DNA of 64,000 bases, from contig NZ_NWSV01000001.1 of NCBI RefSeq assembly GCF_002531935.1, positions 310,001 to 374,000 of the forward strand. Reading direction: 5' to 3'. The stretch is from Rhizobium chutanense (GTDB taxonomy: Bacteria > Pseudomonadota > Alphaproteobacteria > Rhizobiales > Rhizobiaceae). A program made the position numbers and the translations under genes. The notes beneath the pieces were generated by a model. That model saw only the letters and a program-made list of their open reading frames with translations, was not told the DNA's origin and searched no databases. The first letter of the stretch is position 1; every line of letters begins with the position of its first letter. Of this stretch, positions 51,741 through 60,814 are shown piece after piece.

Positions 51741-53300
51741 TCAGGGCCGGCGCTTGACCGGCCCTTTTTCCGTCAGTTCGGTATAGGCAAGCGTCTGGTC
51801 GAGATGCCGCGCCCTCAGCGACAGCAGCTTCTCGGCATATTCGAGCCGGATCGCCGCATAGGCGGGATCGGCCGCGATATTGTCGAGCTCCATCGGATCG
51901 TCGCGGAGATTAAAGAGCAGCGGCGGCAGCGCCGTAAAATGCACATATTTGAACCGCGCGTCGCGGATCACCGCGAGATTGCATTCGTTCGATCTCAGCC
52001 CGAAATGCCGCTCCGCCTCGCCGCCGGCGATGTCGCGAAAATCGAATTCCCAGAATGCTGCGTCCCGCCAGCCCTCGTCGCGCCTGCCCTCGACGAACGG
52101 CATCAGCGATCGGCCGTCGAGCCCGTTCTCCGCCTCGATGCCGAGCCTTTCGCACAGGGTCGGAAAAATATCCGCAGCGCTGGTGAAACCGTCGACCTGG
52201 CCACCGGACGCCCCGCTTGAAGGATCGCGAATGACAAGCGGAATATGATAACTGCCGTCGAAGAAGCCGCCTTTGCCGAGCGTCCAGTGATCGCCCGCCA
52301 TCTCGGCGTGGTCCGACGTGAAGACGATCAGCGTATCGTCCCAGGCTCGCGCATCCTTGAGCGCCTGCCAGATCCGGCCGAGCTGCGCATCGACCTCCGA
52401 TATCATGCCGTAATAGATCGCCCTGATCGCGGCGAAATCCTCACCGTTCCAATCGCTGAGCGGCCCCGTTGCGCCGTGGATGAAGCTGCCCTTCTCGGTG
52501 CGCGGCATGGCATAGCCGAGATAGGGATGACTGTCCTCTTCGGCGGCGCGGTTTGATGCCCGCGCAAAAGTCGGCCCCTCGCCCGGCTTGACCATCCGGT
52601 TGAACGGCTCCGGCACGCAGAATGGCGGATGCGGACGCAGAAAGGAGACATGCGCAAACCACGGCCTATCCTGTTCGCCCAGCCAGCGGATGAACTCGCC
52701 GGCCAGGAACGCCGTCTGAGTCTCGTCGCTGGAATAGGCCGGCGCCGCATCGGAAATATCTCCCGGCTTCGCGCCGACGGGAATATGGATGTCGCGGCTG
52801 ACCGCATCCGCGTGACCGCGTGACCTGAGCCAGGAGAGCCATTGCCTTTCATGTTCCGGCAGAAGCTGGCGTGATGTAAAGCCCGGCAATAGGCCCTCAT
52901 AGGTCGTCAGATGCGGATCGCCCGCATCCAGAGCGCGCGGATCGGGCGCTGTGTCGGTGTAGCCGAACAGCGTCGGGTCGTATCCCGCCCGCCGGGCGGC
53001 GAGCGCCAGATTGTCGAAGCGGGCGTCGAGCGGCGAACCGTTGCGGCAGACGCGATGGTTCATCTGATAGAGGCCGGTATAGAGTGTCGCCCGCGCCGGC
53101 GAGCAGGGTGCGGCCCCGGCATAATGCCGCCGGAAGAGCGTGCCCTCCCGCGCCAGCGCATCCACATTGGGCGTCTTCACGCAAGCATGGCCGATGGCCG
53201 ACAGGCAATCGCCGCGCCATTGATCCGCGGTGATCAGCAGAATATTCGGCCGACGCGCCCTCTTGGTGCTGGTTGGCTCAGTGCTGGTTGGATTTTGCAT
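51741..53300 (-). CDS. Sulfatase (arylsulfatase/choline-sulfatase-like)
   Basis: A 519-residue alkaline-phosphatase-superfamily hydrolase. N-terminal metal motif NILLITADQWRGDCL. The formylglycine site is CSPAR at residues 66-70, so it needs a maturation enzyme. The C-terminal part has VFTSDHAEMAGDHWTLGKGGF. Substrate: a sulfate or phosphonate ester; phosphonate monoester hydrolase is another option. No signal peptide is obvious, so it may be cytoplasmic. Its start overlaps the end of galE by 23 bases in a different frame, implying co-transcription. Confidence 0.85.
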   Translation of the reverse strand: MQNPTSTEPTSTKRARRPNILLITADQWRGDCLSAIGHACVKTPNVDALAREGTLFRRHYAGAAPCSPARATLYTGLYQMNHRVCRNGSPLDARFDNLALAARRAGYDPTLFGYTDTAPDPRALDAGDPHLTTYEGLLPGFTSRQLLPEHERQWLSWLRSRGHADAVSRDIHIPVGAKPGDISDAAPAYSSDETQTAFLAGEFIRWLGEQDRPWFAHVSFLRPHPPFCVPEPFNRMVKPGEGPTFARASNRAAEEDSHPYLGYAMPRTEKGSFIHGATGPLSDWNGEDFAAIRAIYYGMISEVDAQLGRIWQALKDARAWDDTLIVFTSDHAEMAGDHWTLGKGGFFDGSYHIPLVIRDPSSGASGGQVDGFTSAADIFPTLCERLGIEAENGLDGRSLMPFVEGRRDEGWRDAAFWEFDFRDIAGGEAERHFGLRSNECNLAVIRDARFKYVHFTALPPLLFNLRDDPMELDNIAADPAYAAIRLEYAEKLLSLRARHLDQTLAYTELTEKGPVKRRP

Positions 53301-54261
53301 GCCAGTTCCAGGCGGAACGGATGATCTCGGACAGATCATACTGCGGCACCCAGCCGAGCACGTCGCGCGCCTTGTCGTTATTGGCGACCAGCGTATGCGA
53401 ATCGCCTTCGCGACGGCCGATATATTCGACCGGGAAAGGCAGGTTCGACACGTCTTCGATCGCGCCGAGCAACTCCTTCACCGTCGTGCCGGTGCCGGTG
53501 CCGAGGTTGAGCGCGACGGATTGGCCGCCCTTCAACAGGTATTCGACGGCGCGCACATGCGCATCGGCAAGATCGAGCACATGAATATAATCACGTACGC
53601 AGGTGCCGTCGCGCGTTTCGTAATCGCTGCCGAACACCTTGAAGCCCTGGCGCCGGCCGAGCGCCGCGTCGATCGCCAGCGGTATCGCATGCGTCTCCGG
53701 CTGGTGCCATTCGCCGATCCGGCCTTCGAAATCGGCGCCGGCCGCATTGAAATAACGCAGCACCACCGAGCGCAGGCTCCGGTACTGGTCGTAATCGGCA
53801 AGCGCCTGTTCGACGATATATTTCGTCCGCCCGTAGGGATTGATCGGCACCTGCCGGTGCGTCTCGTCGAGCGGCACGCTCTGCGGCAGGCCGTAGGTGG
53901 CGCAGGTGGAAGAGAAAACGAAGGCGTTGATACCGGCCGCCTGCGCCGCCGAAAGCAGCGTCAAAGTGCCGATGACATTGTTCTCATAAAAGGAAACCGG
54001 ATCCTTGACCGATTCGCCGACCTCGATCAGCGCCGCGAAATGCAGGATCGCCGCCGGCTTATGCTTGGCGAGCACCTCGTCCAGCCGGGCGCGATCGCGA
54101 ATATCGCCTTCCTCGGCCGGGCCCCATTTGACGAATTCGCGATGACCGTTCGAAAAATTATCGAAGACGACAGGCTTGTAGCCCTTGTTCGCCAGGTCGA
54201 GACACGTATGCGAGCCGATATAGCCGGCGCCGCCGACCACAAGAACCGTTTCACCTGCCAT
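53278..54261 (-). CDS. galE: UDP-glucose 4-epimerase
   Basis: Interconverts UDP-glucose and UDP-galactose for exopolysaccharide and LPS (called ExoB in rhizobia). A 327-residue extended SDR: NAD motif GGAGYIGSH at the N-terminus, Ser/Thr in FVFSSTCATYG, the catalytic Tyr-x3-Lys in YGRTKYIVEQ, and the C-terminal YIGRREGDSHTLVANNDKA. First gene of the pair with the sulfatase. Confidence 0.92.
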   Translation of the reverse strand: MAGETVLVVGGAGYIGSHTCLDLANKGYKPVVFDNFSNGHREFVKWGPAEEGDIRDRARLDEVLAKHKPAAILHFAALIEVGESVKDPVSFYENNVIGTLTLLSAAQAAGINAFVFSSTCATYGLPQSVPLDETHRQVPINPYGRTKYIVEQALADYDQYRSLRSVVLRYFNAAGADFEGRIGEWHQPETHAIPLAIDAALGRRQGFKVFGSDYETRDGTCVRDYIHVLDLADAHVRAVEYLLKGGQSVALNLGTGTGTTVKELLGAIEDVSNLPFPVEYIGRREGDSHTLVANNDKARDVLGWVPQYDLSEIIRSAWNWHAKSNQH

Positions 54262-54463
54262 GCACCACCCTTATTATTAGCGAGAGATAAAAGAAACCTA
54301 GACGAGATACACGTCAATAAAAAGAAGGAATTGCGATAGAGCAATTCCAGGAAAAGTGCGAAGCGGTTTTCCCAGGCAAAGCGCGAAGCGGTTTTGCCGG
54401 GAATTGCGTTAAAACAAAAGCTAGAGCGGTTCTGCGCTTCCATGAAAAGCTGAACCGCTCTAG
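54262..54463. repeat. RIME-type rhizobial mosaic repeat interrupted by the IS
   Basis: The sequence from about 54337 has GAGCAATTCC, two copies of GCGAAGCGGTTTT, GGGAATTGCG and then a hairpin, CTAGAGCGGTTC (54421-54432) with GAACCGCTCTAG (54452-54463). I recall this order as a Rhizobium-specific intergenic mosaic element. Its last four bases, CTAG, are the insertion site of the IS. No gene is seen between galE and the IS. Confidence 0.65.
54460..54463. repeat. Left target-site duplication CTAG
   Basis: Four bases next to the left inverted repeat, matched by CTAG at 55884-55887. They are also the last bases of the mosaic-repeat hairpin. Confidence 0.7.
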
Positions 54464-55883
54464 CATTACAGTTGCATCTTTGATTTGAGATGCGCTTGCC
54501 TTGCTGCGGCTTGGTGTGCCCGTCGCCAAAGCGACCATGCGATGACGGCTGAAGGTTCAATTCGCCGTCGTGCAAGGTGGGTTGCGATCCGGCGGATTTC
54601 CTGGATCGACCAGCGGATCAATTGCTGATGCCGGGTCCCAAGCGTTGCCTCGTTTTTGGGGGTGGCATAGTGTTGGCGCGATGACGAATGACCGCCATCA
54701 TGGCGAATGCGAGCATGACCAGCGAGACATGGCGATGCCAGCCGTGCCAGGAGCGGGTCTCATTGTGGTCAAGGCCGAGCTCGTTCTTGGCGGTTTCGAA
54801 GCTGTCTTCGATGGCCCAGCGGTGGCCCTCCACGGTCACCAGCTTTTCCATGGATGTGCCAACCGGACACCATGTGGAGAAGAAAGCGAGATCGCCATCG
54901 GCGATCTTGCGGCGGATCAGCAGCCCCCGTGTCCAGATGCCGGGGAATGCCGCGTCGAAATCATCGGCATCGAGGTCGGCCAATTCGAGATAGACCCAAT
55001 CATGCAGTCGCGCGCCCTTGGTCCCATCGCCTGCCGACAGGCGTCGCCAGGCATCGTCAGGCAAGGCTTCGGCGATGTCCTTCGCTGTCCCGGCAACGGC
55101 CAGCGGTTTGTCCCATGAGCGAAAGAGATGATTGGCGTTCACGCCCAGCACATAGCCCTTGGCGGCTCGTTTGAGCGCCATTTCGATGTCGCCCACGCCA
55201 TAGACACTGTCGGCAGCCACCCAGGTAAATGGCACATCCGAAGCGATCGCCCGCTCGATCATCGTCAGCGCCAGTGCCGGCTTGGTAGCAAAGCTGACCG
55301 TGTCCGGCACATGGGCCCTGGCCATACGGTTCCGGTCCTCCGTCCAGACCTTCGGCAGATAGAGTGCCCGATCGATGAAGGCATGACCATGGCGGGAGAC
55401 ATACGATGCGAATACGCCGATCTGGCAATTGGTGATCTTGCCCGCCGAACCTGTATATTGCCGGCCAACACCACAGGATGCCTTACCCTGCTTGAGAAAA
55501 CCGGTCTCATCGATCACCAGCACCGCGTCAGCATCGGCCAATGTCTCAAGCGCATAGTCGCGCACGATATCGCGCAAGGCATCCGCGTCCCAATGACCGC
55601 GCCCCAGAATAGCCTGTTGCCGCCATGGGCCGGGATCGCCGGCCGCCTCCGCGCGCATCCAACCCGTCTTGCGCCGCTCTTCTCCCAGCAAACCGTCCAG
55701 AAATTGGCTCGCTGAATTCGCTACCCGCTCCTGCGTGAACAGTGGTCGCATTCGCGCTTTCACATCACGCAACGAAGACGCCCAAAGCTCCAGCGTCGTC
55801 TCTATCGATACACCTGTCATCCATGACCTCCGAATCATGGAGGCCTATAGATTCAGGCAATGCATAAAAATGCAACTGTAATG
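54464..55883. mobile_element. Complete IS701-family insertion sequence
   Basis: A 1420-base element bounded by perfect 14-base inverted ends, CATTACAGTTGCAT at 54464-54477 and its complement at 55870-55883. CTAG stands directly outside both ends (54460-54463 and 55884-55887), fitting the four-base duplication known for this family. It holds one full transposase gene on the minus strand. It looks intact and possibly active. Confidence 0.85.
54618..55820 (-). CDS. IS701-family transposase
   Basis: DDE transposase of 400 residues. First Asp in VLVIDETGFLKQGKASCGVGRQYTG (split across the IS701 signature), second in WVAADSVYG, and the Glu in WAIEDSFETAKNELGLDHNE, then WHGWHRHVSLVMLA. The ATG at 55820 (MTGVSIETT) has GGAGG six bases away. 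The ends are intact. A near-identical piece of this protein occurs again at 59371-59467. Confidence 0.92.
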   Translation of the reverse strand: MTGVSIETTLELWASSLRDVKARMRPLFTQERVANSASQFLDGLLGEERRKTGWMRAEAAGDPGPWRQQAILGRGHWDADALRDIVRDYALETLADADAVLVIDETGFLKQGKASCGVGRQYTGSAGKITNCQIGVFASYVSRHGHAFIDRALYLPKVWTEDRNRMARAHVPDTVSFATKPALALTMIERAIASDVPFTWVAADSVYGVGDIEMALKRAAKGYVLGVNANHLFRSWDKPLAVAGTAKDIAEALPDDAWRRLSAGDGTKGARLHDWVYLELADLDADDFDAAFPGIWTRGLLIRRKIADGDLAFFSTWCPVGTSMEKLVTVEGHRWAIEDSFETAKNELGLDHNETRSWHGWHRHVSLVMLAFAMMAVIRHRANTMPPPKTRQRLGPGISN

Positions 55884-56052
55884 CTAGGCGTGAACGGACA
55901 ATACGTCAAATGCCGAACCGCCCCCCGCCCATGCGATTGTGCCGGATCAGCGATCGGTGAATTATTCGCGTGATTTGCATAACAGCCCGTTTTAAGGGGC
56001 TTTACCATCATATGATGCAACGGCCTGCAGCCACCAGCCAGGGAGCGCGCGA

Positions 56053-56700
56053 ATGAGGAAGGCATTGGTCGTTTGGGGCGGCTGGCAAGGCCATGAGCCG
56101 GAGCAATGCGCCGAGATCGTCGCCGATCTCCTGCGCGAGGATGGTTTTGTGGTCGAGGTCACCGGCGATCTCGGCATATTCGCATCTCCGGCGCTTGCCA
56201 AAACCGACCTACTGGTGCCTGTTATAACAGGCGAAACGCTCGAAAAACCCCATGCCAGCGCCTTGGTCGAAGCGGTGCGCGGCGGGCTGGGGCTTGCCGG
56301 CCATCACGGCGCGCTCGCCACCTCCTTCAAGGAAAGCGCGCCGTTCCGCTATGTCTCCGGCGTCACCTGGGTCGCGCATCCCGGCAACATCATCGACTTC
56401 CGCGTCGCCGTTACCCGCCAGGACGATCCGGTGATGGAGGGCATTCCCGATTTCGACTACCGTTCGGAGCAATATTACCTGCACTATGATCCGACCGTCG
56501 AAATCCTGGCGACCACCACCTTCACCGGCGGCTACGATCCGGCGGCCCGCAACGTCGTGATGCCGGTCGTCTTCAAGCGCCATTTCGGCGCCGGCCGCAT
56601 CTTCTATTCCGCCCTCGGCCATGTCGCGGCCGAATTCGACCATCCCTATATGCCCCTCATCCTGCGGCGCGGCCTGAGCTGGGCCGCCCGCCAGCCGTGA
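56053..56700 (+). CDS. ThuA-like domain protein
   Basis: A 215-residue protein of the trehalose-utilisation ThuA type, a class-I glutamine-amidotransferase-like fold. Landmarks: VVWGGWQGHEPEQCAEIVADLL, GLGLAGHHGALATSF, VTWVAHPGN, SEQYYLHYDP and the GAGRIFYSALGHVAAEFDHP end. Such proteins take part in sugar oxidation or hydrolase pathways; the substrate is not clear. GGGAG precedes the ATG. The ABC or dehydrogenase partners seen in thu operons are absent here. Confidence 0.85.
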   Translation: MRKALVVWGGWQGHEPEQCAEIVADLLREDGFVVEVTGDLGIFASPALAKTDLLVPVITGETLEKPHASALVEAVRGGLGLAGHHGALATSFKESAPFRYVSGVTWVAHPGNIIDFRVAVTRQDDPVMEGIPDFDYRSEQYYLHYDPTVEILATTTFTGGYDPAARNVVMPVVFKRHFGAGRIFYSALGHVAAEFDHPYMPLILRRGLSWAARQP

Positions 56701-56822
56701 TGAAAGGGCAAACGCTTTCGGTGTTTATCGTGGCCGGCTTCATCGAAGTAGCAGACCGCCTGCCGGCAAGGCCGATCATGCGTGCGGAATGCCTCTGAAT
56801 CTTCGACGTCTCGGCAATGTGG

Positions 56823-57077
56823 CTAACGCGCCGCTTTCAGCTGCAGGTCGGCGGCGGCGGCGGGAGCCGGCTCGTCATAGACCCGCATCAGCCGCCCGGC
56901 TGCCTTCAGCTTCTCGATGAGGTCGTTTCCATCGGGCGAGGCCTTGGTCAATTCCAGCTGCTCGAATTCCCTCAGTGCCTGCGCCCAATGGCTTTCCCCG
57001 CGCCCATCCGGCCTGCCTTCAAATTCCCACAGTGAATAAGCGCGCTGGCTGACCCAGGCGTCTTTATTGTGACTCAT
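56823..57077 (-). CDS. DUF2934 protein
   Basis: An 84-residue protein beginning MSHNKDAWVSQRAYSLWEFEGRPDGRGESHW, the DUF2934 pattern (R-A-x2-LW-x2-GRP-x-G-x4-HW), followed by a helical end rich in Ala. Function unknown; abundant in rhizobia. No partner is evident next to it. Confidence 0.8.
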   Translation of the reverse strand: MSHNKDAWVSQRAYSLWEFEGRPDGRGESHWAQALREFEQLELTKASPDGNDLIEKLKAAGRLMRVYDEPAPAAAADLQLKAAR

Positions 57078-57328
57078 GACAAACCCCAGCCGAAAAATTT
57101 GAAAGCAAATATCGATAGCAAGAAGGTGCCAAAACCGGCTTTAGGAGTCGTTACGAGGCAGCGTTATTTTTTAGCTAACGGCGATGATTCGGCGAGACTA
57201 AACGCCGATAAAGTCATACGAATCGGCAGCATGATTGCACCCGGCATTATCCCGGCATCCCCTCGCCCGGCACCTTGGACTGATGTGAAGGCTGAGATAC
57301 TGTCGGCCTGAAACGATAGCGATGGTCC
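57078..57328. other. Spacer between DUF2934 and DUF6880-like genes
   Basis: No supported gene. A plus-strand frame at 57069-57311 lacks a ribosome site and domain features. Confidence 0.4.
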
Positions 57329-58765
57329 ATGGCAGCAAAGACAACTCTCAACGCGAAAAACCTGGAAACCCTTGGGGCGCAGCGTCTCGCCGAACTGCTG
57401 ATCGAAATCAGCACCGGCAGCGCCGCCCACAAACGACGGCTTCGCATGGAACTCGCCGGCAATCACGGCAGTGCGGAAGTCGCTCGTGAGGTGCGCAAGC
57501 GCCTCACCAGCATCGCGCGAGCCCGCAGCTTCATCGAATGGCATAAGGTGAAGACCGTTAACGCCGACCTCGAAACGCAGCGATCGACGATCGTCACGGT
57601 CGTCGCCGCCGACGATCCGAAGGAGGCGTTCGATCTCATCTGGCAATTCCTTGCCGTCGCCCACACGATATTCGAGCGATCCAACAGCGGCGACAGCGTG
57701 TTCATCGAGACGTTCCACCGGGCATGCGCCGATGCCGGCGTCATCGCCAGCGCCGCGTCTATCGGTACCGATGTTCTTGCCGACAGGGTCTTTGATGCGC
57801 TGCAGGATAACGACCATGGCCAATACGATCCGCTGATCGCCGAAATGGTTCCGGCGCTGGGCAAGGACGGCCTGGAACGCTTGAAGAGCCTCCTGGTGAA
57901 ATGGTCGAACGAAGCGGAGGAGAAGCCCGCCGACGCCGACCGGGAGGTTTTCGGCTGGGGCGGCAACGGGCCGATCTACAGGGACGAAATCGACGCCAAC
58001 CATCGACAAATGACGGCGCGCATCGCTCTGCAGGAAATTGCCGATGCCCAGAATGATGTCGATGCCTTCATCGCCCAACAGCCGGAACAGACGTTAAGGG
58101 CGCCGACGATCGCAGCCGACATCGCCGACCGTTTGCTCTTGGCTGGACGCGCTGGGGAAGCCTTGGAGATTTTGGACGCCGCCGATCACCGGGGTCGGTT
58201 CGAACTGCCTTATGAATGGGAGCGCGCCCGCGTCGAAGCGCTCGATGCCCTGGGGCGGGGGGAGGAAGCGCGAGCCTATCAATGGCAATGCTTCGAGCAG
58301 TCGCTGAATGGCGAGCACCTTCACGCGCTCCTGCGAAAGCTCCCCGACTTTGACGATATCGAGGCCGAAGAGAAAGCATTCGCCTTCGTCCATGGTTTTC
58401 CGGATGTTCACTCGGCCCTTGCCTTTTTCCTCACCTGGCCCGCACTGGCCGAGGCGGCGAAACTTATCTCCAGGCGCCAGGCCGAACTGGACGGCAACCT
58501 GTACGAACTGATGACGCCGGCCGCCGAGATATTGCAGGAGAAACACCCGCTCGCGGCAACCATACTGCTGCGGGCGATGATCGGCTATGCCCTCGATTAC
58601 GGCCGATCCAGCCGTTACAGGCACGCCGCGCGCCATCTGGCGGAATGCGCGTCGCTGGCGCCGCATATCGACGATTTCGGCAATGCCCGGCCTCACGACG
58701 CCTATCTTGTCGAGCTGAAGCGTAAACACGGAAACAAGCATGGCTTCTGGAGCCTGATGCGTTAA
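57329..58765 (+). CDS. Large helical protein, DUF6880-like
   Basis: A 478-residue soluble protein, mostly alpha-helical. It begins MAAKTTLNAKNLETLGAQRLAELLIEIS; TPR-like helical pairs (RLLLAGRAGEALEILD, WERARVEALDALGRGEEARAYQWQCFE) run through the middle; the end is LLRAMIGYALDYGRSSRYRHAARHLAECASLA. It fits what I recall of DUF6880, whose function is unknown. No signal peptide or membrane segment. Not visibly in an operon. Confidence 0.65.
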   Translation: MAAKTTLNAKNLETLGAQRLAELLIEISTGSAAHKRRLRMELAGNHGSAEVAREVRKRLTSIARARSFIEWHKVKTVNADLETQRSTIVTVVAADDPKEAFDLIWQFLAVAHTIFERSNSGDSVFIETFHRACADAGVIASAASIGTDVLADRVFDALQDNDHGQYDPLIAEMVPALGKDGLERLKSLLVKWSNEAEEKPADADREVFGWGGNGPIYRDEIDANHRQMTARIALQEIADAQNDVDAFIAQQPEQTLRAPTIAADIADRLLLAGRAGEALEILDAADHRGRFELPYEWERARVEALDALGRGEEARAYQWQCFEQSLNGEHLHALLRKLPDFDDIEAEEKAFAFVHGFPDVHSALAFFLTWPALAEAAKLISRRQAELDGNLYELMTPAAEILQEKHPLAATILLRAMIGYALDYGRSSRYRHAARHLAECASLAPHIDDFGNARPHDAYLVELKRKHGNKHGFWSLMR

Positions 58766-58829
58766 GCCGGATACGAGACCGCGCCGAACTTGACGGCTGA
58801 TCTTCCGGCAGCTTGAGGAACGCCGCCGT

Positions 58830-58988
58830 ATGACCGCGCTGAGGCAGGAAATCGCCCATGCGTATTTGGAGAAGAACCGGGATGCTCGCACCGATCTTCG
58901 GGCATATGATGCCCTATCGGCGGAATTTTCCAGGCACGCGCGCGTCTGGGCGTCGCATTATCGAATAACGCAGGGCGTTCAAAATTGA
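58830..58988 (+). CDS. Short frame, probably gene remnant
   Basis: A 52-codon frame, MTALRQEIAHAYLEKNRDARTDL at its start, ending VWASHYRITQGVQN. It is open upstream to 58794, giving the look of the C-terminal piece of a larger gene. No ribosome site. It could also be a non-coding spacer. Confidence 0.25.
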   Translation: MTALRQEIAHAYLEKNRDARTDLRAYDALSAEFSRHARVWASHYRITQGVQN

Positions 58989-59033
58989 CAAACTTTGCCA
59001 AATTGTGTCGCACTACAAAATAAGGAGGCCAAT

Positions 59034-59285
59034 ATGGCGACGATGAATGTATCCCTGCCCGACCCGATGAAAGACTGGGTTGAGGCGCAAACCAAAACGG
59101 GCCGCTATGCCAACGCGAGCGATTATGTCCGCGACCTGATCCGCATGGATCAGGAGCGAAAAGATAAGATCGCCGCCATGCAGCGATTTGTCGATGAGGG
59201 GCTGAAGAGCGGCGTCGGCACGCGCTCGAAGGGCGAGCTTTTTGAGGCAGCGCGGGCACGCGTTGAAGCTTCCCGCGGCAACTGA
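59034..59285 (+). CDS. parD: ParD-type antitoxin
   Basis: An 83-residue antitoxin: ribbon-helix-helix start MATMNVSLPDPMKDWVEAQ, then YANASDYVRDLIRMDQERKDKIAAMQ and a C-terminal toxin-binding tail. AAGGAGG lies six bases before the ATG. Normally it neutralises ParE, which poisons gyrase. Here the toxin gene that should follow is destroyed, so this antitoxin is an orphan. It might still block related toxins encoded elsewhere. Confidence 0.87.
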   Translation: MATMNVSLPDPMKDWVEAQTKTGRYANASDYVRDLIRMDQERKDKIAAMQRFVDEGLKSGVGTRSKGELFEAARARVEASRGN

Positions 59286-59370
59286 CGGTTTCACCTCACA
59301 GAAGAAGCCGAAGAAGACATGATCGGCATTGCCGAGGCGGGAATCCGGCTGTTCGGGCCGGCGCAAGCGC
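59286..59370 (+). pseudogene. Remnant of parE toxin
   Basis: Directly after the parD stop and in the same frame comes RFHLTEEAEEDMIGIAEAG, then IRLFGPAQAR, the ParE N-terminal region. It has no start codon and stops matching after about 28 codons, where transposase sequence begins. The toxin cannot be made. Confidence 0.8.
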
Positions 59371-59467
59371 GGATTGGGTTTATCTCGAATTGGCCGACCT
59401 CGATGCCGATAATTTCGATGCGGCATTCCCCGGGATCTGGATGCTGATCCGCCGCAAGCTCGCCGAC
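59371..59467 (+). mobile_element. Transposase fragment of the IS701-type element
   Basis: Encodes DWVYLELADLDADNFDAAFP, then GIW, a small gap and LIRRKLAD. This matches the internal part of the intact transposase nearby (DWVYLELADLDADDFDAAFP...) almost exactly, with a nine-base deletion. No IS ends are present. It marks an old insertion that was mostly deleted. Confidence 0.85.
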
Positions 59468-59719
59468 GTCGCCGCACCGGGACGGTGGGGATTCGCACTT
59501 GATTCGGCGGTTCCCGAGGCAACCACAGGAGCGTCAAGCACAGCGACGCCAACGGCGGGAGGCGGGAACGACTGTCTCCGGCGAAGCATTCCAAATCGTT
59601 GACACCTTAGAATGGGCGTCGTAGCCATGCTTTTGATAGAAACCGCGAGCCGCGGGTGTGGTACACATGACCGCAACGCGTCCTAGAAAAACGCTTAAGT
59701 TTCAAATGCTTGTGATTTA
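59468..59719. other. Remnant spacer before tRNA-Ser
   Basis: No gene supported. The sequence looks like leftover, degraded DNA between the transposase fragment and the tRNA. Confidence 0.4.
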
Positions 59720-59809
59720 TGGCGGAGAGGGTGGGATTTGAACCCACGATACCCTTGCAGGTATGCCGCATTTCGAGTGCGGTGCATTCGACCACTCTGC
59801 CACCTCTCC
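59720..59809 (-). tRNA. tRNA-Ser(CGA)
   Basis: Class II tRNA of 90 bases including encoded CCA. Acceptor stem GGAGAGG/CCTCTCC, anticodon loop CTCGAAA with anticodon CGA (reads UCG), long variable arm ATACC/GGTAT, T arm GTGGG-TTCAAAT-CCCAC. It lies at the border between the degraded parDE/IS stretch and the retron block. Confidence 0.95.
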
Positions 59810-59926
59810 GCGGTCTGGTCGGCGCTTGTTCGGCGCGGGCGTTCTCATAACAAAGCTCGATCGGGGTTGCGTTAGAACAGAGAACGGCACGCCATTTGTG
59901 CCCTCAATGTGGCGCGAAGTAAGCGC

Positions 59927-60658
59927 TTATCCAGTCAACGCACTCTGTGCTTTCCTGATGCCACTGAGGAAGGACGAAAATACATCACCAGTTAGCCATT
60001 CGTCTTTCGAGGACGATAGACGGGTGAACCGCTTGAATTGTGAATGGAGCTCGGCGATCAGCTCTGCATCTTCTTTGCTAATCTTGTTTGTTCTGCGCCC
60101 GTGGGAGAGGCGCCATGCCATTGACCCGACCTGTCGACGATCGAAATATTCCGGATTACCTAGGCGGTCTCTCAGTGTCTCAACGAGAATGTCCCATTCA
60201 TCTTTCAGTGTATCCATCATCTCATCAGGAGATGGTTCTACGTCGCTGGTTCCAATTTCGGTTTCTTGATCAGGTAATACGCCGTCAACAACTCTGTTTA
60301 TTTCTTCCTGAACCTCGACAATCTTGGATTTATCCATTTCGTCGAGCGCTTCACGGACCTCTGTAAGCTGATCCGATATCCGCTTGGAAAGACGGTCAAT
60401 TCGTTCCTCCAAACCCCGATACTCTTCAGAGAAACGGGTGGTGATCTCTTGAGCTTTCGCCACTAAGGTATCGGTGTCTGAACGAAGTGTAGCGGCGGTT
60501 TCCTTTAGCTCTGGGATGGCTCGTGTAAAATCACTGATTGAACGTCCAAGTCGATCTGTAAATGCCAAAAGAACCCCACCAGGGCCCAAAACAACGATCC
60601 CGACTATAGCCACGATCGGCCACGCGGCAACATCAAGAAATTTAATTACGACATCCAT
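59927..60658 (-). CDS. Membrane-anchored coiled-coil protein, unknown
   Basis: A 243-residue protein: an N-terminal membrane helix (AAWPIVAIVGIVVLGPGGVLLAF), then a long coiled coil (LKETAATLRSDTDTLVAKAQEIT...GLEERIDRLSKRISDQLTEVREALDEM), then a globular C-terminal region ending LSSSKDEWLTGDVFSSFLSGIRKAQSALTG. The ATG at 60658 is preferred over a frame 21 codons longer. Family not recognised. Its composition is less GC-rich than core genes. On the same strand as the nuclease and retron, but 156 bases after the nuclease stop. Confidence 0.6.
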   Translation of the reverse strand: MDVVIKFLDVAAWPIVAIVGIVVLGPGGVLLAFTDRLGRSISDFTRAIPELKETAATLRSDTDTLVAKAQEITTRFSEEYRGLEERIDRLSKRISDQLTEVREALDEMDKSKIVEVQEEINRVVDGVLPDQETEIGTSDVEPSPDEMMDTLKDEWDILVETLRDRLGNPEYFDRRQVGSMAWRLSHGRRTNKISKEDAELIAELHSQFKRFTRLSSSKDEWLTGDVFSSFLSGIRKAQSALTG

Positions 60659-60814
60659 GAAAAGCCTCAGAACAATCTTTTGGTGATCAACCGAAGCGAG
60701 ATTTGCAAAATAAAAACGCAATTTCTACTAACGCCGAGCATTTACCACAGCGATTTTTTTAACTTTCAGATAACGGACTGAACGACCCTCAGGATTCGAT
60801 AGTGCCAAATCCTA

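Noticed and set aside
57069..57311. 80-codon plus-strand frame before the DUF6880-like gene
   Set aside because: No ribosome site, overlaps the DUF2934 start, no domain features.
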